Source: Brevundimonas fontaquae
GTDB taxonomy: Bacteria; Pseudomonadota; Alphaproteobacteria; Caulobacterales; Caulobacteraceae
DNA: 64,000 bases
Reading direction: 5' to 3'
Assembly (NCBI RefSeq): GCF_017086445.1
Contig: NZ_CP070968.1
Location: 620,001 to 684,000, forward strand
Below, piece by piece: positions 34,564-44,163 of the stretch; the first letter of the stretch is position 1; each line of letters begins with the position of its first letter. The notes below the pieces were generated by a model. The model worked only from the letters and a program-made list of their open reading frames with translations, ran no database searches and was not told where the DNA came from. A program made the translations under genes and the position numbers.

Positions 34564-34775
34564 GGGTATGTGCTCACGCGACAGGACAGGCGCCGCCGAT
34601 CTCCGTCATAACGAACGCAGCGTGTTGGGGCTATTCCAGCGCCTTGGAGCCAGACCACATGCCGTGCGGCATGCCTCGCACGCTGGACGGCAGACTGCGC
34701 GGAGCGGGGGCTTGGCCTCTTTGAGGGCGGCAAGCACCCGATCGATCAGAGAGGTCCGACGGGCCGGGAGCGAGC

Positions 34776-35642
34776 TCAATCGGGAGCAAATGCCGGCGCC
34801 TTGGCAAAGAGGGTGATCAGGTGGTCCGCCACCGCGCGGACGGCGGGCGACTTGCGGATATCGGCATGGGTCACCAGCCAGATCGTGCGGACCGGCGGGG
34901 TGGCGTCCGGATCGACCGGGACGAGCTCCGGATCCGGGGCGGCCATGAACCGGGGCAGCATGGCGACGCCCAGGCCAGAGCGGGCCGCGGCAATCTGGCT
35001 GTTGACGTCGCTGGAGCGCATCACGACCGCTCGATCGCCCGCGTAGCGCTCGAACCAGTGATGGTGCGGAACATGAGCCAGGGCGGCGTCGTAGCCGATG
35101 AAGGTCCAGTCGGTCGGCGGCATGGCGGCCATCAGTGGCGCCGCATAAAGACCCAGATGCACCGCGCCGATCGCCCGGGCGATATGGGACAGATGGTCGG
35201 GGCGAACCAGACGCACGGCGATGTCCGCCTGACGCTGTTCCAGCGAAACCAGGCCGACGTCGCCGGACAGGGACACCGCCAGACCGGGGTAGCGTTCCCG
35301 CAACGACCCCAGGCTCCCGGCAATGAAATGCGACGCGAGTACCGGCGGTGCGCTGATGGTCACCGTCCCGCTCAGGGAGGTCGAGGCGTCGCGGGCGCGG
35401 CGTTGCAATCGCTCTGCCGCGTCGGCCATGCTTCGTGCCAGTTCGGCAAACTCCGCGCCGACGTCGGTCAACGGCGTGCCTTTCGGCAATCGATCGACCA
35501 GCCGGACGCCCAGTTCTGCCTCCAGACTGGCCAGACGTCGACCGACCGTCGCGTGATCGACACCCAGTCGGCGCGACGCGGCTGTCAGCGAGCCTGTATC
35601 GGCCACAGCGACGAAAATCCTCAGATCATCCCAGTTCAACAT
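34776..35642 (-). CDS. LysR-family regulator
   Basis: The 288-residue protein starts LNWDDLRIFVAVADTGSLTAASRRLGVDHATVGRRLASLEAELGVRLVDRLPKGTPLTDVG, a LysR HTH of the group with W-D-D-L-R starts. ATG 35642 (MLNWDD) fits the family start; the frame extends to 35720. It is divergent from the lactonase-like MBL gene and is its likely regulator. Confidence 0.9.
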   Translation of the reverse strand: MLNWDDLRIFVAVADTGSLTAASRRLGVDHATVGRRLASLEAELGVRLVDRLPKGTPLTDVGAEFAELARSMADAAERLQRRARDASTSLSGTVTISAPPVLASHFIAGSLGSLRERYPGLAVSLSGDVGLVSLEQRQADIAVRLVRPDHLSHIARAIGAVHLGLYAAPLMAAMPPTDWTFIGYDAALAHVPHHHWFERYAGDRAVVMRSSDVNSQIAAARSGLGVAMLPRFMAAPDPELVPVDPDATPPVRTIWLVTHADIRKSPAVRAVADHLITLFAKAPAFAPD

Positions 35643-35737
35643 CGGTGCAAGATTGCACATCTGAGGTGCGGTGATGAGCAGTTTGTCTGGGGCCCGGTCT
35701 GACCGATCTAGGAAGATCAATCATAAGGACCTCCCCC

Positions 35738-36571
35738 ATGCGCCTCGCCGCCAGCCTGTTCGCCATCACCGCAATCCTGGCCGGAACGGCGCATGCCGAA
35801 CCCGCGGATCCTCTCCAGCTCTACACCCTCGACTGCGGCACATTGGAGCTTCAGGACATGGCTATGTTCTCCGACACCGGGGAACATGCCGGTGAACCCG
35901 GCGTCATGGCCGTGCCCTGCTATCTGATCCGGCACGGCGACGACTGGTTGTTGTGGGATACGGGTCTGGGCGACGATCTGGCGGCTCTTCCAGAGGGCAA
36001 GGATCAGCTAGGCGGTCGTTGGACGGTGCGCCGCACCCTGACGTCCCAACTCGCCGACCTCGGCCTGGTGCCGCGAGACATCGACTACGTCGCCCTGTCG
36101 CATCTGCATGCCGATCACAGCGGCAATATCGGCCTGTTCCCCGCCTCGACCTGGCTGCTGCCCGCCGAAGAACTGCGCTGGGGTGCGGCGGCGCCCGCGC
36201 CGCTCGGCGTCGATGCGGCCCTGGTGGCGCAAATCCCCAAGGACAAGCTGCGGTTTCTGGACGGCGATCATGACGTCTTCGGAGATGGCCAGGTCATGAT
36301 TCTGCGTGCGCCGGGCCACACGCCCGGCCATCGCATCCTGCTCGTCAAGCTTCCAAAATCCGGGCCGGTCCTCCTGTCCGGAGACCTCTTCCATACGCGC
36401 GAGAACTACGAGCAGTCCCGGGTGCCGACGGTGAACGTCGATCGCGCCGATACCCTGGCCTCGATCGATCGTTTCGCCGGCCTGGCCGCCTTCCTCCACG
36501 CGCGGGTGGTGGTTCAGCACGCGCCTGAGGACTTCGCCGCCATGCCGGTCTTTCCGGCCTTTCTGGATTGA
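35738..36571 (+). CDS. Exported metallo-beta-lactamase-fold hydrolase (AHL-lactonase-like)
   Basis: The 277-residue protein has a Sec signal peptide (MRLAASLFAITAILAGTAHA) and the MBL zinc motif SHLHADHSGN (His122, His124, Asp126, His127), GHTPGH, SGD and a late QHAPED histidine, as in N-acyl-homoserine lactonases. Lactone hydrolysis in the periplasm (quorum quenching) is possible; family members also cleave other lactones. It heads a unit with the MDR dehydrogenase. Confidence 0.85.
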   Translation: MRLAASLFAITAILAGTAHAEPADPLQLYTLDCGTLELQDMAMFSDTGEHAGEPGVMAVPCYLIRHGDDWLLWDTGLGDDLAALPEGKDQLGGRWTVRRTLTSQLADLGLVPRDIDYVALSHLHADHSGNIGLFPASTWLLPAEELRWGAAAPAPLGVDAALVAQIPKDKLRFLDGDHDVFGDGQVMILRAPGHTPGHRILLVKLPKSGPVLLSGDLFHTRENYEQSRVPTVNVDRADTLASIDRFAGLAAFLHARVVVQHAPEDFAAMPVFPAFLD

Positions 36572-36643
36572 AGCGGCTGAGGACGTCGCTGCCCAGTTGT
36601 GGGGGCGGCTCAGACAAACACACAACACCTGGAAGGATAGACG

Positions 36644-37669
36644 ATGGCTGAAACCATGAAGCGCTGGGAGATGTCGGCGATCGGACGGGAGCATCTGGCC
36701 CTGACCGAGGTCGCTATCCCCAAGGCGCGTGCGGGCGAGGTGCTGGTGCGCGTCCATGCCGTCTCGCTCAACTATCGCGACAAGCTGGTGATCGAGACGG
36801 GAATGGGGTTGCCTCTCGCCTTTCCCTTCACACCGGGGTCCGATCTGGCCGGTGAAGTGGTCGGGATGGGCGAGGGCGCCGATCGGTTCGCGGTCGGCGA
36901 TCGGGTCATTTCCACTTTCACCCCCGGATGGTTGGACGGCCGGCCCGCCGGCGATGCGCGCCATCCGCCGTACAAGACCCTGGGCGGGGCCTGGCCGGGC
37001 GTGCTGTCGCAATATGTCGCCTTCCCTCAGGACTGGTTCGTCCGATCGCCCGAAACCCTCGACTTTGTCCAATCGAGCACCCTGCCATGCGCCGGCCTGA
37101 CGGCCTGGTTCGCCCTGGTCGAGCGCGGTGATCTCCAGTCCGGACAGACGGTGGCGTTGCAAGGAACCGGGGGCGTGTCTCTTTTGGCGTTACAGATCGC
37201 CAGGTCCCGTGGAGCCCGGGTCGTCATCTCGTCCGGCGACGATGAGAAACTCGCCCGCGCCGTCGCCCTGGGCGCCGATCTCGGCGTCAATCGTCACGAT
37301 GAAGACTGGGTGGAGGCTGTCCGCACCTTCACCGACGATGCCGGGGCGGATCACATCCTCGAACTGGTGGGCGGCGCTCATCTGAACCGCTCGCTGGAGG
37401 CCGTTGCCGTCCAGGGGCGGATATCCCTGATCGGCGTCCTCGACGGCTTCGACTTCTCCGGCTCGTCCGGACTGCTGATCACCAAGTCTCCCGTGATCCA
37501 GGGGATCAACGTCGGCCATCGCCGCGCCCTGGAGGATTTCGTGGCCGAGATCGACCGGATCCAGCTGAAGCCGGCCGTCGATACGGTCTACCCGCTCGCT
37601 GAACTCCCTGCAGCGCTCGACCATCTCGATCGTGGTGCCTTCGGCAAGATCGTGATCACCCTGGTTTGA
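36644..37669 (+). CDS. MDR-family (zinc-free, quinone-oxidoreductase-like) alcohol dehydrogenase
   Basis: The 341-residue protein has the MDR layout: GROES-like half (VSLNYRDKLVIETG, FTPGSDLAGEVVGMGEGADRF) and Rossmann half (ALQGTGGVSLLALQIARSRGARVVISSGDDEKLARAVALGAD). The catalytic zinc ligands are absent, as in zinc-independent members. Substrate unknown. It follows the MBL gene by 72 bases and is probably cotranscribed. Confidence 0.9.
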   Translation: MAETMKRWEMSAIGREHLALTEVAIPKARAGEVLVRVHAVSLNYRDKLVIETGMGLPLAFPFTPGSDLAGEVVGMGEGADRFAVGDRVISTFTPGWLDGRPAGDARHPPYKTLGGAWPGVLSQYVAFPQDWFVRSPETLDFVQSSTLPCAGLTAWFALVERGDLQSGQTVALQGTGGVSLLALQIARSRGARVVISSGDDEKLARAVALGADLGVNRHDEDWVEAVRTFTDDAGADHILELVGGAHLNRSLEAVAVQGRISLIGVLDGFDFSGSSGLLITKSPVIQGINVGHRRALEDFVAEIDRIQLKPAVDTVYPLAELPAALDHLDRGAFGKIVITLV

Positions 37670-37786
37670 TGGGACCGATCTTGGGCGACGCCGACGTCTG
37701 AGGACGGATCAGCGTGGTCAGCGTCATGCTAGTCTCTCGACCGCGATCGTGGATGGCCATAGGGAGTCTCGGTGTCCAGCAGTCGG

Positions 37787-38149
37787 TCAGACCGTCGCGC
37801 CGTCCGGAGCGGTGAAACGATCGTCAAGAACATCGCCCGTGTTCCGAACGGCCGCGGGTTCAAAGATCAGGATCTCGGCCTCCTCGTCGGCGGCTGTCCG
37901 GTGCTCGACACCATGGGGCACGACCACAAACTCGCCGGGTCCCATCTCGACGATGCGATCGCGAAACTCGATGCGAAAGCGGCCCTTCCAGACGAGAAAC
38001 ATCTCGTCCTCATGCTCATGCCGATGCCATGGGAACGTCCCGGAGACCTTGACCAGCTTGACCTCCTGACCGTTGAGCTCCGCAACCACCTTTGGCCGCC
38101 AATGCTCCTGGAACAGGGCGAACTTCTCTTCGATCACAACCTTCTGCAT
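37787..38149 (-). CDS. Cupin-domain protein
   Basis: The 120-residue protein is a cupin: GTFPWHRHEHEDEMFLVWKGRFRIEF (motif 1, His ligands) and PGEFVVVPHGVEHRT (motif 2). CAGGAGTTGACC precedes the ATG at 38149. It is convergent with the MDR gene. Function unknown; a metal-dependent isomerase or dioxygenase-like fold is possible. Confidence 0.87.
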   Translation of the reverse strand: MQKVVIEEKFALFQEHWRPKVVAELNGQEVKLVKVSGTFPWHRHEHEDEMFLVWKGRFRIEFRDRIVEMGPGEFVVVPHGVEHRTAADEEAEILIFEPAAVRNTGDVLDDRFTAPDGATV

Positions 38150-38395
38150 GGTCAACTCCTGTAGGTTATGGCGGGCGTGGGGCGGTTCGTAGGGCTTCGG
38201 GATCCGGGTACGACCGACGGCGTGGCGGCTGGGTATCGGTTCAGCGCTTGTGCTGCCTGGATGCAGGTGGGGACCGGCGATCGTATGGCAAGACCGGCCT
38301 GCCCGGGATGCTCGATCGGGAACCGGGCATAGGCGCACGTTGTAACACGCGCGCCCTCAGGTCGCTGTCGGCGCAGGACGGCATGATGGAATGTT

Positions 38396-39319
38396 CTATG
38401 TCTGGGAGCCTGTCAGCTGCTCCACCAGGAAGTCGATAAAGACCCGTACGCGAGCGGGTGTGTTGCTCCCTCCGACGAAGACCGCGTGTATCGCCTCGCG
38501 GTCGCCGGGATTGAAGGCTTCCAGCAAGGGGACAAGCCGTCCCTCGCGGATATCGTCCTCGGCGCTGAAGGCCCCGACACGGGTGATCCCCACCCCGTCA
38601 CGCGCCAACTGGGTCAGGGTCTCGCCGTTGTTGGCCTCAGCCGGCCCCTTGACCGTGAGGGCGAAATCGACACCGTCGCGGCGGAACGGCCAGACCGGTT
38701 CGGCGCGGCGGAAGCTGAAGTTCAGACAGTCGTGGTCGTGCAGGTCTTCCGGCGTGATCGGCTCCCCGCGCCGCGCGAGATAAGCGGGCGACGCCACGAC
38801 GACCCGGCCCGTCTCACCCAGCTTTCTGGCCGTCAGGGCGCTGTCGGGCAGACGCCCGAACCGGATCGCCACGTCCGCCTGGCCCGCGGCCACATCGATC
38901 ATGACGTCGGTCAGGCTGATCTCGAGCAGGATGTGGGGATACAGCGCCACGAACGCTTTCAGGAGAGGCACGACCACCAGTCGGCCGTGCGCCAGGGCCG
39001 CACTCACCCTCAACCGTCCTCGCGGAGCCCCCTGATCCGAGACTGCCTGCTCTGCGTCGTCCAGGTCCGCCAGGATCCGTCGCGCCGCGCTCAGATAGGC
39101 CTGACCCTCCGCCGTCAGGGTCAACTGCCGGGTCGTTCGCAGCATCAACCTGACACCCAATCGGGTCTCGATCCGACCGACGGTCCGACTGATCGCCGAC
39201 GGGGTCAGCCCCAGAATCCGCCCTGCCGCCGACAGACTGCCGACGTCCGCCACGGCGGCGAACACCTCCATCTCTCGCGCCCGGTCCGTTCCGGCGTTCA
39301 CGAATGTCTTTGCGTTCAA
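38396..39319 (-). CDS. LysR-family regulator
   Basis: The 307-residue protein has the HTH REMEVFAAVADVGSLSAAGRILGLTPSAISRTVGRIETRLGVRLMLRTTRQLTLTAEG and a typical substrate domain. It is divergent, with an 88-base gap, from the aldo-keto reductase gene and likely regulates it. Confidence 0.93.
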   Translation of the reverse strand: MNAKTFVNAGTDRAREMEVFAAVADVGSLSAAGRILGLTPSAISRTVGRIETRLGVRLMLRTTRQLTLTAEGQAYLSAARRILADLDDAEQAVSDQGAPRGRLRVSAALAHGRLVVVPLLKAFVALYPHILLEISLTDVMIDVAAGQADVAIRFGRLPDSALTARKLGETGRVVVASPAYLARRGEPITPEDLHDHDCLNFSFRRAEPVWPFRRDGVDFALTVKGPAEANNGETLTQLARDGVGITRVGAFSAEDDIREGRLVPLLEAFNPGDREAIHAVFVGGSNTPARVRVFIDFLVEQLTGSQT

Positions 39320-39407
39320 ATCACAGATCCTTGGCCTGAAGTCTTACTAACGTCGGGCGAGACCCGCGTCCATCTGTGCCTTCATCAACACCATCTGGAG
39401 CTCAGCT

Positions 39408-40442
39408 ATGGACTATCGCCAACTTGGATCGTCGGGATTGCGCGTCCCGGTCCTCAGCTTCGGCACGGGCACCTTCGGCGGCACGGGCCCCCTGTTCGGT
39501 GCCTGGGGCACCAGCGACGTCGCCGAGGCGCGCCGCCTGATCGACATCTGCCTGGAGGCGGGCGTCAATCTGTTCGACACCGCCGACGTCTATTCCGACG
39601 GCGCCTCCGAACGCGTGCTGGGCGAGGCCGTCAAGGGCCGCCGCGACCAGGTCCTGATCTCCACCAAGACCGGCCTGCCGACCGGCGACGGTCCGGGCGA
39701 CTGGGGCGTGTCACGTGGCCGGCTGATCGCCTCCGTCGAGGCGGCGCTGAAACGCCTCGGCACGGACCACATCGACCTCCTGCAACTCCATGCCTTTGAC
39801 GCCTCGACCCCGGCCGAGGAGCTTCTGGCGACGCTCGACACGCTCGTGACGTCCGGCAAGGTCCGTTACACGGGCGTCTCCAACTATCCGGGCTGGGCCC
39901 TGATGAAGGCGCAAGGCATCGCCGAGCGCGATGCACGCCCGCGCTTCGTCGCCCATCAGGTCTACTACTCCCTGATCGACCGCGCCTATGAGGCCGATCT
40001 GATGCCTCTGGCCGCCGATCAGGGCGTCGGCTCACTCGTCTGGAGCCCGCTCGGCTGGGGCCGTCTGACCGGCAAGATCCGTCGCGACGCGCCGATCCCC
40101 AAAGGTAGCCGTTTGCACGAGACCGCTGCCTTCGCCCCGCCGGTCGAGGACGAACACCTCTACCGCGTCGTCGAGGCGCTCGACGTCGTCGCCGCCGAGA
40201 CCGGCAAGACCGTGCCCCAGATCGCCATCAACTGGCTGCTCCAGCGCCCGACCGTCTCCTCGGTCATCATCGGCGCCCGCAACGAGGAGCAGCTGCGCCA
40301 GAACCTCGGCGCGGTCGGCTGGACCCTGACGCCGGAACAGATCGCCACGCTCGATGCCGCCAGCGACGTCCTGCCGCCCTATCCGCACACCCCCTATCGC
40401 CAGCAGGAAGGGTTCGCGCGTCTGAACCCGCCCCTGGTCTGA
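39408..40442 (+). CDS. Aldo-keto reductase
   Basis: The 344-residue protein has the AKR catalytic set Asp57, Tyr62, Lys87 and His128 (NLFDTADVYSDG, ISTKTGL, DLLQLHAFD), and the NADPH-binding VIIGARNEEQLRQNLGA. It reduces aldehydes or ketones with NADPH; the specific substrate is unknown. Expression is likely under the divergent LysR. Confidence 0.93.
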   Translation: MDYRQLGSSGLRVPVLSFGTGTFGGTGPLFGAWGTSDVAEARRLIDICLEAGVNLFDTADVYSDGASERVLGEAVKGRRDQVLISTKTGLPTGDGPGDWGVSRGRLIASVEAALKRLGTDHIDLLQLHAFDASTPAEELLATLDTLVTSGKVRYTGVSNYPGWALMKAQGIAERDARPRFVAHQVYYSLIDRAYEADLMPLAADQGVGSLVWSPLGWGRLTGKIRRDAPIPKGSRLHETAAFAPPVEDEHLYRVVEALDVVAAETGKTVPQIAINWLLQRPTVSSVIIGARNEEQLRQNLGAVGWTLTPEQIATLDAASDVLPPYPHTPYRQQEGFARLNPPLV

Positions 40443-40450
40443 GAGGCCCC

Positions 40451-40519
40451 ATGAAACTCAATCCCCCACTCCTGGCGCTGGCCGCCGGCGCCTTGGGTTT
40501 GCCCTTCGCGTTCCAATAG
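40451..40519 (+). pseudogene. Signal-peptide start of a lost gene, fused to a lysR remnant
   Basis: An ATG 9 bases after the aldo-keto reductase stop begins MKLNPPLLALAAGALG, a signal-peptide-like start. At about 40490 the sequence abruptly becomes the antisense of the lysR remnant and the frame soon ends. A secreted-protein gene was probably truncated by the same deletion that cut off lysR. Confidence 0.5.
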
Positions 40520-41043
40520 GTCGGGCTCATGACCGGATAGAGGGCGTCGTCCATCAAGGGCTCGCACACCAGATCGGGCCAGGGACCGTTTCCCATGCGT
40601 AGGCTCAGATCGGCACCGTCAGCTGCGGGATCGGACAATCTCGGCTGGATGACGACGGAGACCTCGACTCACGGCGCGATTTCGCTCAGACGCGGCAATC
40701 GGGGGAGCAGCCAGCGGGCGGCAAGAGACGCTGTGGTCGATATGGTCACGCCATTGCCGCGCCGCCGCTCACGAACCGTCGCGACCGCCTGGTCGAGAGC
40801 GTTCATATGCCGGGACGCCGCCTGTCCCAGCGCCTCTCCGGCGGGGGTAAAGGCCAGAACCTTTCGACCCGGGACCCCCTCCAGGAGTTTAACCCCCAGC
40901 CATCCTTCCAGCTCGCGCAGATGCCGGCTGACGGCGGCATGGGACACCTGAAGGCGACGCGCGGCTGGCCGAACTCCACCCGTCTCATGGATTGCCGCCA
41001 GGGCGCGAAGCGCGGACAGGGGAAGGTCATGCATGGTGATCAA
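40490..41043 (-). pseudogene. lysR pseudogene (in-frame stop, 3' end deleted)
   Basis: The frame starts with a good LysR HTH (LPLSALRALAAIHETGGVRPAARRLQVSHAAVSRHLRELEGWLGVKLLEG) and runs to a TGA at 40669-40671. The same frame then continues with clear LysR sequence (SVVIQPRLSDPAADGADLSLRMGNGPWPDLVCEPLMDDALYPVMSP), so the stop is a nonsense mutation, probably GGA to TGA. Homology ends at about 40490. Even if the stop were read through, the last ~100 residues are missing. It is divergent from the GST gene at 41125. Confidence 0.85.
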
Positions 41044-41124
41044 ATACTACCAAACCGGCATTATTAGTCACCATCAATCCTGCTCCGCGCATCCTATCCT
41101 GAGCCCGCAGCACAGGAGTTTTAC

Positions 41125-42144
41125 ATGGGCATGGTCATCGACGGGCAGTGGAGCGACGAGGATCGCATCATTGAGGACGGTGCGTTCAAGCGCGCGCCAA
41201 GCCTTTTTGATCTGGAGATCCCCCGTGAAGTCGTGAACGCACTGCGCAACGAGTCCGGTCGTTATCACCTGATCGCTTCGATGAGTTGCCCATGGTCGCA
41301 GCGGGCGATCCTCGCCCGTCAGCTGAAGGGCCTGGTCGCCGATGTTCCCTTGCATCTGGCCGGCGGTGAGCGGATCGAGGGCTATCCGGCCAATGGCGGC
41401 GACCCGTGGCGCGTTCCGGGCACCGACCGCGACGTCGTCCACCTGCACGAACTCTATACGCTCAGCCTGCCCGACTACACCGGCCGAGTGACCGTGCCGA
41501 TCCTGTGGGACAGCCAGACCCTCCGGATCGTCAGCAATGAATCGGCTCGCATCATGCGGGCGTTCGACGCCTCCCCCGATCCGAACAGCCTCGACTACAC
41601 ACTTGTGCCCGACGCCCTGTCGGTGGCGATCGACAGGCTGAACCTTCAGCTTCACGACGGCCTGTCCAACGCCGCCTACAGGGCTGGATTTGCCGAAAGC
41701 CAGGCGGCCTACGACACGGCAGTCAGGGATGTGTTCAAGACTCTGGACGGTCTGGAGACACGGCTAGCGTCGCAACGGTTCTTGCACGGTCCCGTCATCA
41801 CCGAGAGCGATTGGCGGCTGTTTCCCACACTCGTGCGCTTCGACATCATCTACTATCTGTTCTCGCGCTGCACCCTGCGCCGCCTCGTCGACTATCCACA
41901 TCTCTGGGCCTACGCCCGTGACCTCTTCAGCTGGCCCGGCGTGGCCGACACCGTCGATTTCGACGCGATCCGCCGGGCCGCCTATGTTGACCATCCCGAG
42001 ACCAATCCCTTCGGCATTCTGGCCATTGCCCCCGATATCGACTGGCGCGCGCCGCATACGCGCGCCCAACTGGGGCCAGCGCTCGTCGCCACGAGGACTG
42101 GCGACTACCGGACGGTCGAACCGGTCAAGCGGACCGCAATCTGA
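41125..42144 (+). CDS. Glutathionyl-hydroquinone reductase-type (xi-class) GST
   Basis: The 339-residue protein has the xi-class motif SMSCPWSQR with active Cys55, the WRVPGTDRDVVHLHELYTLSLPDYTGRVTVPILWDSQTLRIVSNESARIMRAFD stretch and LFPTLVRFDIIYYLFSRC. These enzymes reduce S-glutathionyl-hydroquinones, often of chlorinated origin. AGGAG precedes the ATG. Its presumed LysR regulator (upstream, divergent) is broken. It is directly followed by the LysE gene. Confidence 0.9.
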   Translation: MGMVIDGQWSDEDRIIEDGAFKRAPSLFDLEIPREVVNALRNESGRYHLIASMSCPWSQRAILARQLKGLVADVPLHLAGGERIEGYPANGGDPWRVPGTDRDVVHLHELYTLSLPDYTGRVTVPILWDSQTLRIVSNESARIMRAFDASPDPNSLDYTLVPDALSVAIDRLNLQLHDGLSNAAYRAGFAESQAAYDTAVRDVFKTLDGLETRLASQRFLHGPVITESDWRLFPTLVRFDIIYYLFSRCTLRRLVDYPHLWAYARDLFSWPGVADTVDFDAIRRAAYVDHPETNPFGILAIAPDIDWRAPHTRAQLGPALVATRTGDYRTVEPVKRTAI

Positions 42145-42741
42145 ATGCTCGCCCTCCTGCAGGTCGCGGTCCTGATTTTTGCTGCGGCGATCACACCTGG
42201 CCCCAACAATGTCATCGTCATGAACGCAGGAGCACGGGGCGGTCTGGCCGGCGGTTGCCAGGCCGTGGCGGGTGTGATCGTGGGCTCGCTCCTTCTTCTG
42301 GCGCTTTCGACCGGAGGCGTCGCAGCGTTGATCGTTGGGGAACCTCGCGCGCACCAGGCCCTTTCCTGGTTGGGCGCTGGCTGGCTGATCTGGACTGGAG
42401 GAACGATGATCCTCCGCGCCGGTGTCGTCGCCGACGCGACCGGCTCCACCTTGCCTGGCACGGTTCTGGGCGTGGCCGCGTTTCAACTGATCAACCCCAA
42501 GGCCTGGCTGCTCGTGCTCACCGCGACCGCAACGGCGACAGTCGGTGACGGCGACCTGCAGCCCAAAACCGTTGTCGCACTCGCCGCTGTTCTTGCGGGC
42601 GTAACGAGTGTCTGTCTCGCACTTTGGGGACTGGCCGGCGCTGTCCTTGGCCCTTGGCTTGCTGCGCCGACCCGTCGCAAGGCGTTCGACCGCCTGATGG
42701 GCTCGGTTTTGATCGCGTCCGCCATACTGCTGTTGATCTGA
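42145..42741 (+). CDS. LysE/RhtB-family exporter
   Basis: The 198-residue protein has the LysE start (LLQVAVLIFAAAITPGPNNVIVMNAGARGGLAGG) and NPKAWLLVL, with five to six helices. It likely exports an amino acid or small metabolite. The ATG follows directly on the GST stop (TGAATG), so coupled expression is likely. Confidence 0.9.
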   Translation: MLALLQVAVLIFAAAITPGPNNVIVMNAGARGGLAGGCQAVAGVIVGSLLLLALSTGGVAALIVGEPRAHQALSWLGAGWLIWTGGTMILRAGVVADATGSTLPGTVLGVAAFQLINPKAWLLVLTATATATVGDGDLQPKTVVALAAVLAGVTSVCLALWGLAGAVLGPWLAAPTRRKAFDRLMGSVLIASAILLLI

Positions 42742-42963
42742 TTTCCACCGGACACGTCAAAACCGACGCATCCCGTGACCTCATTGAACAGCGACTATCC
42801 AGCCGAGGCCCAGTCTTGGTATTGCTGGCCGGGAAGCAGGCTACGGCTGGATCTCATGTTCGACAGCTTGGGCGATCTCACGACAATGGGCGCTAGTCTG
42901 AACAGGCACGCCTGCGCGACGAACAGGCCCCCCCAGTACGGCCGAGCCGGTGCGACACACGCC

Positions 42964-43368
42964 TCAGTTTCCGCCTTCACGGCCTCCTGCCGCCCGGAGC
43001 AAATCTCCGACGCTCCTGCCGTTGAGACGACAGGCCGCGATCACCCGATCATAGACGCGGACCCGACCATTTCGCCCTCGAACCGCGACGCAGGCCAGCC
43101 TTCTTCCTCGCACGAGCCGAGACAGGCGATCGCGGTCGGCACGGCCCGTCGGACTGCGGAGTTCCGGGGCGTCGAAGTCCGCCAGTCTCACTTCAATCCA
43201 GGTCGCTGGATCGATGCTCGGCCCGACGCACAGACTGTCGCCATCCCCCACATATCGAACGATCCCGGAGAATGTCTCTCCAGCGCGCGTCGGTAGCCGT
43301 CCCTCACAAGGATCGGCACGGGCGATGGCCGGCAAGGCGAGGAAGGCGGCGACGGCAATCCACTTCAT
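42964..43368 (-). CDS. Exported thermonuclease (SNase)-like protein
   Basis: The 134-residue protein has a signal peptide (MKWIAVAAFLALPAIARADP) and an SNase-type core (VRYVGDGDSLCVGPSIDPATWIEVRLADFDAPELRSPTGRADRDRL). Short SNase-like genes are often found in conjugative elements of this kind. It is divergent from radC by about 100 bases. Nuclease activity is plausible. Confidence 0.85.
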   Translation of the reverse strand: MKWIAVAAFLALPAIARADPCEGRLPTRAGETFSGIVRYVGDGDSLCVGPSIDPATWIEVRLADFDAPELRSPTGRADRDRLSRLVRGRRLACVAVRGRNGRVRVYDRVIAACRLNGRSVGDLLRAAGGREGGN

Positions 43369-43469
43369 CGCGCCAACCTGACGTCGGCGCGATAGCGCTG
43401 CAAGTGCCGGGAGGGGAAAGGAAGGCTGATGGCGGAGCGCTCCAGGACGGAGCGGCAGAGGAGACCGCC

Positions 43470-44156
43470 ATGAGACAGACCTTGAACCGGACGGACAACG
43501 TCTGCGGTGACCCGCAGCCCTTTTCCGCACTCGCCTATGAAACCCTGGATGATCAGACCTTGCTGGGCCTGATGCTGACACGGTCGGATCGCAGCCCCGA
43601 AGCCTCGGCCCCTGCCCTGGCGGCCGCTCTGCTCGCGCGTTTCGGATCGATTGGCGCGGTCTCGGCCGCGGACCATCGCGAGCTCCTTCGCGTCAACGGT
43701 GTCGATGCGATCCTTTTGGCGGATCTGAAGATCCTGCGCGAACTTGCCGTTCGTCTGGCGCGCATAGACGCCTGCCGTCGACCGGTCATCGCATCATGGA
43801 CGTCCCTTGTGGCCTACGCCCGCGCCGCCCTGGCGCATCAACCGAGGGAGCAGTTTCGGGCGCTCTATCTCGACCACCGCAACAACCTGTTGGGCGATGA
43901 ATTTGTCGCCGACGGAACGATCGACCACGCGCCGGTCTACCCCCGGGAAGTCATCCGCCGCGCGCTCGAGCTCTCGGCTTCGGCGCTGATCCTCGTGCAC
44001 AATCATCCGTCTGGCGACCCGACGCCGTCACGGGCCGATATCGAGATGACGCGGCAGATCGTCGACGCGGCGCGCGTGTTTGGCCTGCAGGTCCATGACC
44101 ATCTCGTCATCGGCCGCCAGGGCACGGCCAGCTTCAAACAGCTCGGCCTGTTCTGA
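43470..44156 (+). CDS. radC: RadC-family JAMM-domain protein
   Basis: The 228-residue protein ends with the JAB1/MPN+ metal motif VHNHPSGDPTPSRAD (residues 176-190) and has the preceding FRALYLDHRNNLLGDEF. The helix-hairpin-helix start is typical. RadC-like proteins are common in ICEs and plasmids; their exact role is unresolved. GGAG precedes the ATG at 43470. The primase gene follows by 7 bases. Confidence 0.93.
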   Translation: MRQTLNRTDNVCGDPQPFSALAYETLDDQTLLGLMLTRSDRSPEASAPALAAALLARFGSIGAVSAADHRELLRVNGVDAILLADLKILRELAVRLARIDACRRPVIASWTSLVAYARAALAHQPREQFRALYLDHRNNLLGDEFVADGTIDHAPVYPREVIRRALELSASALILVHNHPSGDPTPSRADIEMTRQIVDAARVFGLQVHDHLVIGRQGTASFKQLGLF

Positions 44157-44163
44157 GGCGGCC

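Noticed and set aside
34658..34673. Palindrome CATGCCG-TG-CGGCATG between two lysR genes
   Set aside because: Short, GC-rich dyads of this kind are frequent here and it has no clear promoter relation.
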